Part shown: in pieces, positions 28,758 to 38,276 of the stretch
How positions within the stretch are numbered: position 1 is the first letter of the stretch
Layout of the letters: every line of letters begins with the position of its first letter
Assembly (NCBI GenBank): GCA_902622515.1
Contig: CACNQE010000002.1
Location: forward strand, 62,001-126,000
Direction: 5' to 3'
DNA: 64,000 nucleotides
From: an uncultured SAR116 cluster alpha proteobacterium
Lineage (GTDB): Bacteria > Pseudomonadota > Alphaproteobacteria > Puniceispirillales > Puniceispirillaceae
Notes under the pieces: model-generated
Databases searched by the model: none
What the model saw: only the letters and a program-made list of their open reading frames with translations
Told to the model about the DNA's origin: nothing
Position numbers and translations under genes: made by a program

Positions 28758-29847
28758 CAATAGATTTGGAAAGTTATACTCATTCACAAGTTTTGGAGAA
28801 AGCCACGGACCTGCTATTGGATGCGTTGTTGATGGAGTGCCTCCAAGACTGCCTCTTAACGAAAGTGATATTCAACCTTACCTTGACCGAAGAAAACCTG
28901 GGCAAAACCGGTTTGTTACGCAAAGGAAAGAAACAGACCAAGTTGAGATAATTTCAGGTGTTTTTGAGGGCAAAACAACTGGGACTCCCATTTGCCTTCT
29001 AATTAAAAATGAAGACCAGCGCTCCAAAGATTATGGTGAAATAGCAAAGCAATTTAGGCCAGGACATGCTGATTACACCTATTTTAAAAAATACGGTATT
29101 AGAGATTATAGGGGAGGTGGTAGATCGTCTGCACGTGAAACTGCAGTCAGGGTAGCTGCTGGAGCAATTGCGGATATCATATTATCAAAAATATTAGGAA
29201 ATTCTTTTAAAATCAAAGCAAGTGTTGTACAAATTGGGCCCCATAAAATTGATCCAGAAAAGTTTGATGAAAATCAAATTGATAAAAATCCTTTTTTCTG
29301 CGGTGATGCAAATACGGCAAAATTATGGGAAAATTATCTGGATGAAGTTCGAAAGCAAGGCTCCTCCTCGGGCGCTGTTCTTGAAGTTATTGCAAAAGGT
29401 GTTCCAGTTGGTATTGGGCAACCTCTGTATAGTAAACTTGATTCTGAAATAGCATCAGCCATGATGTCTATAAACGCCGTTAAAGCTGTAGAAATAGGTG
29501 CTGGTTTTTCTTTATCTGAAATACCTGGAAAAGAAGCTGGTGATCAAATGGTAATGTCAGACGATGGTCCTGAATTTTTATCAAATAATGCGGGTGGTAT
29601 ATTAGGCGGTATCTCGTCAGGTGCACCCATCATAGCCCGAATCGCAATAAAACCAACATCATCAATTCTTCTACCTCGTAAATCAGTAGATGAAGAGGGA
29701 AACAATGTTGAATTAAAAACAAAAGGAAGACATGACCCTTGTGTTGGTATAAGAGGTGTCCCTGTCGTAGAGGGAATGATGGCCTGTGTATTGCTTGACC
29801 TTTTAATGCACCATCATGCACAAACGACTATCTTGCCTGAAACATAA
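28750..29847 (+). CDS. aroC: Chorismate synthase
   Basis: Converts 5-enolpyruvylshikimate 3-phosphate to chorismate with reduced FMN, last step of the shikimate pathway. The 365-residue length is normal. Family signatures are seen: [18 protein letters not shown] at the N-terminus, [32 protein letters not shown], and [17 protein letters not shown] near the C-terminus. It overlaps the end of fabI by 8 bases and is convergent with tlyA at a 9-base gap. Confidence 0.98.
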   Translation: MTDNRFGKLYSFTSFGESHGPAIGCVVDGVPPRLPLNESDIQPYLDRRKPGQNRFVTQRKETDQVEIISGVFEGKTTGTPICLLIKNEDQRSKDYGEIAKQFRPGHADYTYFKKYGIRDYRGGGRSSARETAVRVAAGAIADIILSKILGNSFKIKASVVQIGPHKIDPEKFDENQIDKNPFFCGDANTAKLWENYLDEVRKQGSSSGAVLEVIAKGVPVGIGQPLYSKLDSEIASAMMSINAVKAVEIGAGFSLSEIPGKEAGDQMVMSDDGPEFLSNNAGGILGGISSGAPIIARIAIKPTSSILLPRKSVDEEGNNVELKTKGRHDPCVGIRGVPVVEGMMACVLLDLLMHHHAQTTILPET

Positions 29848-29856
29848 TGTCGAAAA

Positions 29857-30600
29857 TTATCTAAACGCAGCTACCATAAATTCTTGATTGCCACTCGACC
29901 CCTCTATAGGTGAAGGAACTATACCTCTAATATGCCATCCTTCTATTTTTAAGAAGCTGATTATAGACTCTTGCGCCTTATGTATTTGAACTTGATTACG
30001 CACAATACCACCTTTCCCAACAAAAGCTTTACCGACTTCAAATTGAGGCTTAATTAGAGCTAACACGTCTGCTTTTTTTGAAGCAAGAGCTAACGCAGGT
30101 GGGAGAGCAAGGCGCAAAGAGATAAAAGAGAGGTCACATACTATTATTGCAGGCGCAATATCAATTATTTCTTTATTGAGTTTTCTCGCGTTGGTTTTTT
30201 CAAGATTACGAACATTAGGGTTTTCTCTAATTTTTTGACTAAGCTGACTATGTCCAACATCCACAGCATAAATCAAAGATGCTCCACGCTGCAATAAAAC
30301 ATCACTAAACCCACCAGTACTTGCGCCAAGATCGAGGCAAACTTTATCTTGGACTTTAATTTCATTAAAATAATCTAAAGCGGATGCTAATTTTAACCCA
30401 CCTCTGCTTGCATAATCTATAATATCTGTATGGAGTGTTATGACAGCGTCTTTTTTTATAAATTGACCTGCCTTTTTGACAGTAATTCCATCCGCTTTAA
30501 CAATAGAATTAACAATAATATCACGTGCTTTATGTCTGCTTGGCGCCAGACCTCGGGCAACCATTATAGTGTCGATGCGCTGTTTTCCCTGATCACGCAA
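29857..30600 (-). CDS. tlyA: TlyA-type rRNA 2'-O-methyltransferase (hemolysin A family)
   Basis: A 247-residue S4-plus-methyltransferase protein. The S4 RNA-binding domain ([18 protein letters not shown]) comes first, then a FtsJ-like SAM domain with [15 protein letters not shown] near 93-108. Family members methylate 16S and 23S rRNA at cytidine 2'-O positions; the hemolysin name is historical. The start is a TTG overlapping the end of dxs by 8 bases, so translation is probably coupled. Next to dxs and ispA is its usual place in alphaproteobacteria. Confidence 0.93.
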   Translation of the reverse strand: MRDQGKQRIDTIMVARGLAPSRHKARDIIVNSIVKADGITVKKAGQFIKKDAVITLHTDIIDYASRGGLKLASALDYFNEIKVQDKVCLDLGASTGGFSDVLLQRGASLIYAVDVGHSQLSQKIRENPNVRNLEKTNARKLNKEIIDIAPAIIVCDLSFISLRLALPPALALASKKADVLALIKPQFEVGKAFVGKGGIVRNQVQIHKAQESIISFLKIEGWHIRGIVPSPIEGSSGNQEFMVAAFR

Positions 30601-32512
30601 TTGTTACCATGTTTTTTTGATCAGAAATGAGACTTTCTGAAAGCTTTAGAATACCCAAAACATCTAAACCGGCACTTTTTAGTTGAATATCACGTTCAGC
30701 GTGATCAATTATCTTATCAGGCAGTGTAGCAACACGCAGTCTAAGTTGTGATTTAAGGTTGCCAGAATTTACAATATATTGAAGGACCTGTGCTGCAAAC
30801 CCTCCTGGTGCACCCTCTTCCACAATAAGCAGGGACGAATGAGTGGTGCAAAGCTTATTTATCATTTTAGTATCTAACGGCTTAGCAAATCTTGCATCAA
30901 CAAGAGTAGCCTTTACTCCTCTGTTCTTTTCAAGAATTGTAATAACCTCTTTGCAAGTCTCAAGCATAGTGCCAATGCTTAATATAGCAAGGTTTTCACC
31001 ATGATTAATAATTCGTGCCTCACCAATCGTAAGGCGTTTAGCCTGCTCCGGAATTGCCACCCCAGTTCCACTACCTCTAGGATATCTTAATGCTATAGGG
31101 CCATCGTCGAAAAATGCTGCTGTATTGGTCATATGCACAAGTTCAGCCTCATCAGCAGGGCACATAATAGTCATATTGGGTAAGCAGCATAGATACGCAA
31201 GGTCGTAAATACCAGCGTGAGTGGCACCATCTGCTCCAACGAGCCCTGCCCTATCAATCGCAAATCTGACTGGTAAGTTTTGCAAACACACATCATGAAT
31301 GACTTGATCATACCCTCGTTGGAGAAAGGTTGAATATATAGCGCAAAATGGTCTCATGCCCTCTGCTGCCATACCTGCTGAAAAGGTAACTGCATGCTGC
31401 TCTGCAATCCCAACATCAAAAACTTGTTCTGGAAATGAATTCGCCATTTTATCAAGCCCAGTTCCTGAGGGCATTGCTGCTGTTATAGCTACAATTCTCT
31501 TGTCTTTTGCAGCAAGGTCTGTAAGTGAGTCTGCAAAAACAGAGGTATAACTAGGCAAATTCCCACCTGGCTTTTTTTGTTCGCCTGTGACGATGTTGAA
31601 CTGAGGCACAGCGTGGTACTTCTCACTATTTGAACCTGCAAAAGGATGCCCTTTACCTTTTTCAGTTACCACATGAACTAATACAGGACCATTGATATCT
31701 CTATCTCTAAGATTCTTAAATATTGGCAATAAATGAGATAAGTCGTGACCATCAATCGGGCCAATATGGAAAAAGCCGAGTTTGGAGAATAAAGATTGGG
31801 CACCAGTCATTTCGCGTGCTAAATTCTTAGCTTTCTTTGCAGCTTGTTCGATTTCAGTTGGGAATCTGCTTGCTACCTCTTTTAGAAGAACACGAAGTGA
31901 GTGGTAAGGCCTTGAGGTTATAAGCTCCGATAAATAAGCTGAAAGAGCCCCAACTGGCTGCGCAATACTCATGTCATTATCGTTCAAAATCACAATCATA
32001 TCAGATTTTGACGCTCCTGCGTTATTTAAGGCTTCATAGGCCATTCCAGCAGACATTGCTCCATCTCCAATAATAGAAATCACATGATTTCTCATATTTT
32101 TTAAATCACGCGCGATAGCCATTCCAAAACCTGCAGAAATAGAAGTTGAACTATGTCCCGCTCCAAATGGATCAAAAGGTGACTCACTTCTTTTAGTAAA
32201 ACCCGACAAACCGTCTTTCTTCCGCAACGTCGTAATTCTATTTCTTCTTCCAGTTAATATTTTATGAGGGTACGACTGATGTCCTACATCCCATATCAAT
32301 CGATCATTTGGAGTATTAAAAACATAATGAAGAGCCACCGTTAGCTCAACAACACCTAATCCAGCCCCCAAATGTCCTCCGGTTTGAGAAACAGCAGAAA
32401 TCGTTTCATTCCTTAGTTCATCAGCCAGTTGATGTAATTGTGACTCAGGTAACTGACGTAGATCTTCTAAAGTTTGTATTTTATCTAATAAAGGGGTTTG
32501 TAAATCAGTCAA
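30593..32512 (-). CDS. dxs: 1-deoxy-D-xylulose-5-phosphate synthase
   Basis: Thiamine diphosphate enzyme for the first step of the MEP isoprenoid pathway: pyruvate plus glyceraldehyde 3-phosphate. The 639 residues show [12 protein letters not shown] near 80, the thiamine motif [16 protein letters not shown] near 148, and the transketolase-like [16 protein letters not shown] with the catalytic glutamate. The start is a TTG, with GGGAGA about 11 bases ahead. It follows ispA by 28 bases in an xseB-ispA-dxs-tlyA operon, a common arrangement. Confidence 0.97.
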   Translation of the reverse strand: MTDLQTPLLDKIQTLEDLRQLPESQLHQLADELRNETISAVSQTGGHLGAGLGVVELTVALHYVFNTPNDRLIWDVGHQSYPHKILTGRRNRITTLRKKDGLSGFTKRSESPFDPFGAGHSSTSISAGFGMAIARDLKNMRNHVISIIGDGAMSAGMAYEALNNAGASKSDMIVILNDNDMSIAQPVGALSAYLSELITSRPYHSLRVLLKEVASRFPTEIEQAAKKAKNLAREMTGAQSLFSKLGFFHIGPIDGHDLSHLLPIFKNLRDRDINGPVLVHVVTEKGKGHPFAGSNSEKYHAVPQFNIVTGEQKKPGGNLPSYTSVFADSLTDLAAKDKRIVAITAAMPSGTGLDKMANSFPEQVFDVGIAEQHAVTFSAGMAAEGMRPFCAIYSTFLQRGYDQVIHDVCLQNLPVRFAIDRAGLVGADGATHAGIYDLAYLCCLPNMTIMCPADEAELVHMTNTAAFFDDGPIALRYPRGSGTGVAIPEQAKRLTIGEARIINHGENLAILSIGTMLETCKEVITILEKNRGVKATLVDARFAKPLDTKMINKLCTTHSSLLIVEEGAPGGFAAQVLQYIVNSGNLKSQLRLRVATLPDKIIDHAERDIQLKSAGLDVLGILKLSESLISDQKNMVTIA

Positions 32513-32540
32513 AAGGTATTATCTCCCGCTCAACATAAAT

Positions 32541-33452
32541 TTAATATGTCCTTTTTATTATAAGTTTAGCTATTGAATATAACTCCTTAGCATGCTGTTC
32601 GTAGTCTTGCAAAGAATCACAAGCTTTTTCAACAAATTCCTTTGCTTTCTTGCTTGCTCCATCTACTCCATAATGCTCAATATAACTTGCTTTACCTCTC
32701 GAATTGTCCTGCTGAACTGGCTTTCCAAGCTGCGAAGTACTTCCCTGATAATCGAGCAAGTCATCTTTAATTTGGAACGCAATCCCCAAATTTTCTGAAT
32801 AATTTGACAAAGCTTTGATCATAACGTTATCAGCGCCACCAACCACACCACCCATAACTACTGATGCTGTTATTAACGACCCAGTTTTCAAGAGTTGCAT
32901 ATTTCTAACACATTCAATATCAAAAGATTTAGCTTCAGCTTCTAAATCAAGCATTTGCCCCCCTGCCATTCCAGAAACACCTGCTGCTACTGATAAATGG
33001 CTCACAAGTTTTACCTTCTGCGAGCTCGTTAATTTTAAGTTCTGTTCCGTAAGAATTTCAAAAGCCGCTGTTTGTAATGCGTCTCCAGCTAAAATCGCTA
33101 TTGCCTCATCGAATTCTTTATGCGTGGATTTTTTCCCACGTCTTAGGTCCGAATCGTCCATAGCAGGAAGATCATCATGAATAAGTGAGTAGGAATGTAA
33201 AAGTTCTACAGCAGCTGCCACAGCCAAAGCAGCACTTTCTGAGTTTTTATTGAAATAACAACTAGCCATCCTATTTGATGCACATACCAGACCAGCCCTT
33301 ACTCGCTTACCACCATTTAAACAAGCATATTCCATAGCAGCCAGAAGTTTTGGTGCTGTTATTTGCTCCTCAGATTTTTGTTTAAACCAACGCTTAACCC
33401 AAATATCCACAGCTCTGGCATCAGAAATTAACCAATCTAAAAGTTCAGACAT
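32541..33452 (-). CDS. ispA: Polyprenyl synthase, probable farnesyl diphosphate synthase
   Basis: Condenses isopentenyl and allylic diphosphates. The 303-residue protein has the first aspartate-rich motif DDLPAMDDSD at about 93-102, the second as DDLLD further on, the GGKRVR start motif and GGQMLDLEAE. The short-chain specificity (C15) is inferred from its place between xseB and dxs. The ATG at 33452 lies 2 bases after the xseB stop and is preferred over an in-frame TTG two codons earlier. Confidence 0.93.
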   Translation of the reverse strand: MSELLDWLISDARAVDIWVKRWFKQKSEEQITAPKLLAAMEYACLNGGKRVRAGLVCASNRMASCYFNKNSESAALAVAAAVELLHSYSLIHDDLPAMDDSDLRRGKKSTHKEFDEAIAILAGDALQTAAFEILTEQNLKLTSSQKVKLVSHLSVAAGVSGMAGGQMLDLEAEAKSFDIECVRNMQLLKTGSLITASVVMGGVVGGADNVMIKALSNYSENLGIAFQIKDDLLDYQGSTSQLGKPVQQDNSRGKASYIEHYGVDGASKKAKEFVEKACDSLQDYEQHAKELYSIAKLIIKRTY

Positions 33453-33454
33453 TT

Positions 33455-33694
33455 TCAATCATTATCAAACGGTTCAATGCTAGGGCTCGAACCATCAGAG
33501 GGAAATTGAATCTTCTCAACCTGTAGTCTTGCCGCTTCTAAGCGCTGCTGACATTGATTTTTCAGCTCAATACCCCTGCTATAAGCATTGATAGCTTCGT
33601 CAAGGGATGCATCTCCAGACTCTAATTTTCTAACAATACTTTCAAGCTCTGCGAGAGCTTGCTCAAACGTAAGGGAAGTTGTTTGATCTTTCAT
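33455..33694 (-). CDS. xseB: Exodeoxyribonuclease VII small subunit
   Basis: Small subunit of the ExoVII single-strand nuclease, 79 residues. The family core is plain: LTFEQALAELESIVRKLESGDASLDEAINAY, followed by a helical tail. It is first in the xseB-ispA-dxs-tlyA run. The large subunit gene xseA is not in the window. Confidence 0.95.
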   Translation of the reverse strand: MKDQTTSLTFEQALAELESIVRKLESGDASLDEAINAYSRGIELKNQCQQRLEAARLQVEKIQFPSDGSSPSIEPFDND

Positions 33695-33735
33695 TTAATC
33701 TTTGACCTTTTTTTAATTTAAAAAACTTATTTAGT

Positions 33736-34191
33736 TTATTCACCCTTTAGTGTACCAGCAACTGATTTTATCATTTCAGATATTCGTTTTCGCACATGTG
33801 GCTGAGAAATAGAGTAATAGGTGCGCACTAATTCAAGTGTTTCGCGCTTTGCCATGGGATCATGCTCAATAGCCTGATCTAAAAGTTTTTTGCTATTTAT
33901 ATTTGCTTTTCGAGGTGAAGCTAGTTTTGTTTGGGAGGACATTTCTTCAAAGAAATAACCTATAGAAACATCTAAAATCTGTGATAAATCCCACAACCTA
34001 GATGCACTGATACGATTTGTCCCGCTCTCGTATTTCTGCACCTGCTGAGATGTTAAATTTAAGGTAACTCCAAGTTGTTCCTGTGACATGCCAAGCAATG
34101 TACGTCGCAAGCGAACACGCTTTCCAACATGCATATCGATTGCATTATGATTTGTCACACGAAAATTTTTTATTTCATTTTTTTCGTTCAT
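33736..34191 (-). CDS. XRE-family (Cro/C1-type) helix-turn-helix regulator
   Basis: A 151-residue DNA-binding protein. Residues about 20-78 form a Cro/C1-type HTH (VRLRRTLLGMSQEQLG through QQVQKYESGTNRI), followed by a 75-residue helical tail without a recognised domain. This pattern is common among alphaproteobacterial regulators of the SinR-like group with cell-cycle or stress roles. It lies 41 bases before xseB and 145 bases after the iminopeptidase gene. GAGA before the ATG supports the start. Its targets cannot be told from sequence. Confidence 0.88.
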   Translation of the reverse strand: MNEKNEIKNFRVTNHNAIDMHVGKRVRLRRTLLGMSQEQLGVTLNLTSQQVQKYESGTNRISASRLWDLSQILDVSIGYFFEEMSSQTKLASPRKANINSKKLLDQAIEHDPMAKRETLELVRTYYSISQPHVRKRISEMIKSVAGTLKGE

Positions 34192-34336
34192 TTTATTCTC
34201 ATTAAATTAGATGGAGAATTAGAATTTTTCAAAATTTAACAATTTTTATATGCCATATTTTAATTATAATATGATCAGAATTACAACTCGGTTCGATTAA
34301 ATAGAATTATAAAAACTAAATTGTTCAATTATCAAC

Positions 34337-35275
34337 CTAAACAGTTTGTAAAAACAGCATTAAGTTCCTTAAAGTTCCATGCTCAAACGCGGAATGACCA
34401 GCGTCATCCACAAGTCTTAACTTACTATTTTTTCCCCAAATTTTATGCAGTTTATATGCATTTGAGGGAGGACAAATTACATCGTGGCGACCTTGAACGA
34501 TATAACATGGCAGTTGTTGGATATACCGTACATTTTTAGTAATGTAATCGGACGGTAAAAAACAGTTATTCATAAAATAATGCGCTTCTAAGATAGCCAT
34601 GCTTAAAGCAGATTGGCCTGCGTCACGTGTTTCAGCATGCAAGGTAGCGCATGAGTTTTCATAAGATGCAAAGAATTTTGCTGCTTCGTTACGAATCTTT
34701 TGATTATCACTTGTTAACCTATTATGATAGGCAGACAATATATCGTGCTGTTCTTCCACTGGGATATAAGAGATGAACCGATCATAAGCCTCTGGAAAAA
34801 ATCTTCGCATTTCATATAAATACCAATTAATTTCGGCATTAGTCCCCAAAAACACACCTCTCAATATGAGTGCAGAAACAAAAACTGGGTTTTCTATTGC
34901 ATAGGCAAGCGCCAAAGTGCTTCCCCAAGAACCACCAAATAATATCCATTTTTCAATTTTGAGCTTTTCACGCAAATAATTTATATCTGATATCAAATGT
35001 TGGGTGGTATTTTTTTCTATTGAAGCATAAGGCTTTGAGCGACCAGAACCACGCTGATCAAAAAAAATGACCCTAAATTTTTCAGGATCAAATAATCGTC
35101 TATGCGCAGAAGAACAACCTGCTCCAGGCCCTCCATGTAAAAATAATATAACTTTTCCTACTGGATTGCCTACTTGCTCATAGTATATTTCGTGCATGTC
35201 CCGTTCAAAATAACCACTATCAAATGGTTCTATAACAGGAAAAAGATGAATTGACGAATCGTAATCCTGGCGCAT
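34337..35275 (-). CDS. pip: Prolyl iminopeptidase (alpha/beta hydrolase)
   Basis: Serine peptidase that releases N-terminal proline. The 312-residue protein has the oxyanion HGGPGAGCS (47-55), FFDQRGSGRS, and nucleophile S116 in GGSWGS, with a late D in GRHDVICPP and H in DDAGHSAFE completing the triad. Length and motifs fit the S33 family. It follows rpoH by 28 bases and may be read from the same transcript. Confidence 0.94.
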   Translation of the reverse strand: MRQDYDSSIHLFPVIEPFDSGYFERDMHEIYYEQVGNPVGKVILFLHGGPGAGCSSAHRRLFDPEKFRVIFFDQRGSGRSKPYASIEKNTTQHLISDINYLREKLKIEKWILFGGSWGSTLALAYAIENPVFVSALILRGVFLGTNAEINWYLYEMRRFFPEAYDRFISYIPVEEQHDILSAYHNRLTSDNQKIRNEAAKFFASYENSCATLHAETRDAGQSALSMAILEAHYFMNNCFLPSDYITKNVRYIQQLPCYIVQGRHDVICPPSNAYKLHKIWGKNSKLRLVDDAGHSAFEHGTLRNLMLFLQTV

Positions 35276-35303
35276 GTCTTTGAATTGCCTATTAGTAGAC
35301 TTT

Positions 35304-36203
35304 TTAAACTAATGATGACTCCAACATATCTTTATGGGATTCTGTGGTAGATTGCAAAGATTGTTTTAACTTAGACAAAGCACGATGTTCAATTTGGCGA
35401 ACCCTTTCTTTACTTACCCCAAGCAAACTTCCTAGCTCTTCTAGAGTTGTTCCTTCCTCTTTGAGTCGTCTTTTGAGGATTATAAATCGTTCTCTGGTGG
35501 ATAACTCATTTAGTGCATTATTAAGCCATTGGGTCATCACTATCCTATCGTGAGATGAAATAGCAACTTGCTCTGGGTTAGGCCGGGTATCAACAACAAA
35601 TTCGATAGCCTCAGTGTCTGCATCATCGCCAAGAAGTGAGTTTAGAGACTGGTCACTCCCAGAAAGGCGCTGCTCCATGACAATGACGTCTTTAACTGTA
35701 ACCCCGATAGTATCAGCAATTTTTTGTCTTCCTTCATCAGTGAGCGCTCCTCCATCTGCCTCGCCTATCTGTATACGTAATCTTCGTAATTTGAAAAATA
35801 ATGACTTATGAGAGGCAGTGGTACCTGTTCTCACTATAGACCAGTTGCGGAGAATATGGTCCTGTATAGAAGCTCTTATCCACCAATTAGCGTATGTTGA
35901 AAATCTTACGCCTCGTTCTGGATCAAAACGCTCAGCGGCCTGCATTAACCCAATGTTTCCTTCTTGAATGAGGTCAGCGTTTGTAAGGCCATAATGTCTG
36001 TACTTTGATACTGCACTTATCACGAGTTTTGCATATGCCATTACCAATGTATGCATAGATTTGTGATCTTTTTTATCTCGCCATTTCCGCGCAAGTTCAA
36101 GCTCGTAGTCTTTTTCCAGCAATGGCCTTTGCATTGCCTTTCGAATAAAACGATTGTCTAGTGTTCTAATCGGGTCTGATAGCTCTGACATCATAAACTC
36201 CAT
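35304..36203 (-). CDS. rpoH: RNA polymerase heat-shock sigma factor RpoH (sigma-32)
   Basis: Group 3 sigma factor that directs transcription of chaperone and protease genes. The 299 residues hold region 2 (DLIQEGNIGLMQAAERFDPERG, then FSTYANWWIRASIQDHILR), the RpoH-specific box continuing into NWSIVRTGTT, and region 4 with an HTH (TLEELGSLLGVSKERVRQIE). The first ATG is at 36203; a GGAG just inside the frame makes the ATG at 36191 (MSELSDP) equally likely. clpA elsewhere in the window is a plausible target. Confidence 0.96.
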   Translation of the reverse strand: MEFMMSELSDPIRTLDNRFIRKAMQRPLLEKDYELELARKWRDKKDHKSMHTLVMAYAKLVISAVSKYRHYGLTNADLIQEGNIGLMQAAERFDPERGVRFSTYANWWIRASIQDHILRNWSIVRTGTTASHKSLFFKLRRLRIQIGEADGGALTDEGRQKIADTIGVTVKDVIVMEQRLSGSDQSLNSLLGDDADTEAIEFVVDTRPNPEQVAISSHDRIVMTQWLNNALNELSTRERFIILKRRLKEEGTTLEELGSLLGVSKERVRQIEHRALSKLKQSLQSTTESHKDMLESSLV

Positions 36204-36327
36204 ATGTTACTCTATGAGTACGTATAAACGTCGACGGCAGATCATCTAAAAAATTAAAAATAAAAAGGTATGGGTTTTTTCTGCGAGAAGATAGAATATT
36301 TTTAAATTAATAATTCAGAAAATGTAA

Positions 36328-36831
36328 TTAGGCAGCATCCATCAAGTCTTCTAATTTTGTAGCAGCTGATTCTTGATCAATATCCTCTATTGCCGCAAAT
36401 TCACGAGCCAATCTTTCCAATGCCGATTGATACATTTGTCTTTCTGAATAAGATTGTTCAATCTGAGGGTCTCTTTTACGTAAATCGCGTACAACTTCCG
36501 CTATTGACACTGGGTCCCCAGATTTAATTTTTGCTTCATATTCTTGCGCTCGTCGAGACCACATAGTCCTACGAATTTTTGCCTTACTTTTCAGAGTAGT
36601 GATAGCATCATCCATATGCTTCCTTGAAGAGAGTGTCCGCAATCCTAATGTACGAGCTTTTTCTAATGGAACTCTGAGGGTCATCCTATCCTGCTCAAAT
36701 CGGATGACCATCAATTGAACTTCTGTTCCTGCAATTTGGCTTTTTTCTGTTCCCAAAATTTTACCAACACCATGTGTTGGGTAGACGACAAAGTCCCCGT
36801 CTTCATAAATAAATTCTTTTATTTTTTTCAT
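36328..36831 (-). CDS. CarD/CdnL-type RNA polymerase-binding regulator
   Basis: A 167-residue CarD-family protein that binds the RNA polymerase beta subunit and helps open promoter complexes, including rRNA promoters. The N-terminal Tudor-like domain starts FVYEDGDFVVYPTHGVG-like (about 7-70); the C-terminal helical domain includes RTMWSRRAQEYEAKIKSGD and EVVRDLRKRD. GGAA is close before the ATG. It lies between fdxA and rpoH, its usual alphaproteobacterial place. Confidence 0.95.
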   Translation of the reverse strand: MKKIKEFIYEDGDFVVYPTHGVGKILGTEKSQIAGTEVQLMVIRFEQDRMTLRVPLEKARTLGLRTLSSRKHMDDAITTLKSKAKIRRTMWSRRAQEYEAKIKSGDPVSIAEVVRDLRKRDPQIEQSYSERQMYQSALERLAREFAAIEDIDQESAATKLEDLMDAA

Positions 36832-36993
36832 TATTCCAAATCAATTCAAATACACTTAATCACAAAGTGCTTTTTTAAACTAGACCTCATTTTAGAGTGT
36901 ACAAATTAAATGTTTTTTATATTTTTTCTATTCCAAAACAATATCATAACTTTAATGATTTTACAAATTATTGTTTTTCAGAACACCAATTTA

Positions 36994-37332
36994 TCAATTT
37001 TGAGAAGCAGGTTTATCAATGAAAAGATTTTGAAATTTGTTAGTTTTATCTAAATTATCTTCAGCGCCCGGCAATGGGTCGCACCGTTCTGTTATATTGG
37101 GCCAAATTAAACTTTTTTCCAAATTAAATTTTACCCATTCATTAGCTCCAGGTTCAGTATCCGGAAGAATTGCCTCAGGTGGACATTCAGGCTCACAAAC
37201 ACCACAATCAATACATTCATCAGGATGAATGACCAACATGTTTTCCCCTTCATAGAAACAATCAACCGGACAAACTTCTACGCAATCCGTATATTTACAA
37301 GAAATACATTTATCATTTACTATATAAGTCAT
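36994..37332 (-). CDS. fdxA: 7Fe-8S ferredoxin FdxA
   Basis: A 112-residue electron carrier with one [3Fe-4S] and one [4Fe-4S] cluster. The cysteine spacing matches the Azotobacter FdI type: C9, C17 and C50 for the 3Fe cluster and C21, C40, C43 and C46 for the 4Fe cluster, with C12 and C25 extra. The long C-terminal tail is typical of this group. It lies 71 bases after the TerB-like gene, before carD. It is a possible electron donor for reactions in the window, but no partner is shown. Confidence 0.95.
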   Translation of the reverse strand: MTYIVNDKCISCKYTDCVEVCPVDCFYEGENMLVIHPDECIDCGVCEPECPPEAILPDTEPGANEWVKFNLEKSLIWPNITERCDPLPGAEDNLDKTNKFQNLFIDKPASQN

Positions 37333-37403
37333 TTAAGTTTTATGCACTCTTCTATTATCATGTGTATTTAAAATTGAAATACGAAATAAAACAGTTGGAG
37401 AAT

Positions 37404-37856
37404 TTAAGCAAGACCAAGTCTTTTTTTTGCCTGTTGCTTTGCTTTTGCAGAATCAATATCCGATACAAACAAAAGCCCAGTGAGCCTTCTCATCAGATTT
37501 GATTCCAAAGAGTCAATCTGATCATCCGCCAATACAATTTGCCATAACATCGACAAAATATACATTCTTTCATCATAATCACATTCATCTCTAATCTGCT
37601 TTGTTAAGGAATGAAATTCATGTTTTTGACCCGCATTATCATGTAACTTTTGAATGATTTTAGTTGCTTCCTCCTCAGATATATCAAAAAAGCTACAAAT
37701 AGCGTGTTTGGACTCCTCAATTTCCTTTTCATCTATTTTACCATCTATATTAGCTGCTTCTAATAACAATTCAGAAATAACTTCAACGAGTGTTCCATTT
37801 TTCTCAATGGCAAAATCCTCACTTTTTGACGCCAAAGTTTTTACAAATTCAATCAT
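37404..37856 (-). CDS. TerB-family protein
   Basis: A 150-residue all-helical protein of the TerB/DjlA-like fold. Acidic pairs DGKIDEKEIEE (about 38-48) and ADDQIDSLE (about 108-116) are the usual metal-binding sites of the fold. GGGGAGG five bases before the ATG is the strongest ribosome site in the window. Such proteins occur in alphaproteobacteria near carD and fdxA; the tellurite name of the family says little about its role here. Function unknown. Confidence 0.85.
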   Translation of the reverse strand: MIEFVKTLASKSEDFAIEKNGTLVEVISELLLEAANIDGKIDEKEIEESKHAICSFFDISEEEATKIIQKLHDNAGQKHEFHSLTKQIRDECDYDERMYILSMLWQIVLADDQIDSLESNLMRRLTGLLFVSDIDSAKAKQQAKKRLGLA

Positions 37857-37877
37857 GTAAACCTCCCCTGATTTATT

Positions 37878-38276
37878 TTAAGAGAAAAAATTTTCTTTCA
37901 ACCGCGATGTCTGACGTCTATGCTTTTTTGTTGGTCTGCCAAATCCAGTTTTGCGTTTCTCAAAATATATCTCTTTACTTTTTTCATCTTTATTTAGTTT
38001 TAATGTAACTGGTGAAATATCTTCATATAAGGAAATAGCCTCAGGAGCTGGACCTCTTCTTTGTCCGAGTTTGACAATTTTAATCACTCTTATGTTCTTT
38101 GCCTTTGGAAAGGTAAGGATTGACCCAACAGAAGCTGCACGATGCGGTTTGGTGATAATATCGCCATTTAATCTGAGTTTTCCAGATTGGATCAACCTAG
38201 TTGCTTGCGTTCTTGTTTTAAAAAAACGTGCATACCAAAGCCATTTGTCTAATCTTAATGTTGTCTCTTCAACCAT
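37878..38276 (-). CDS. S4 RNA-binding domain protein (Hsp15/HslR-like)
   Basis: A 132-residue protein with an S4 domain at the N-terminus (LRLDKWLWYARFFKTRTQATRLIQSGKLRLNG-like) and a very basic tail (KKHRRQTSRLKE). The E. coli relative Hsp15 binds stalled 50S subunits carrying a nascent chain. Its ATG follows the stop of the helicase gene without a gap (TAAATG), so the two are co-translated. Pairing with an RNA helicase suggests a shared RNA task. Confidence 0.9.
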   Translation of the reverse strand: MVEETTLRLDKWLWYARFFKTRTQATRLIQSGKLRLNGDIITKPHRAASVGSILTFPKAKNIRVIKIVKLGQRRGPAPEAISLYEDISPVTLKLNKDEKSKEIYFEKRKTGFGRPTKKHRRQTSRLKENFFS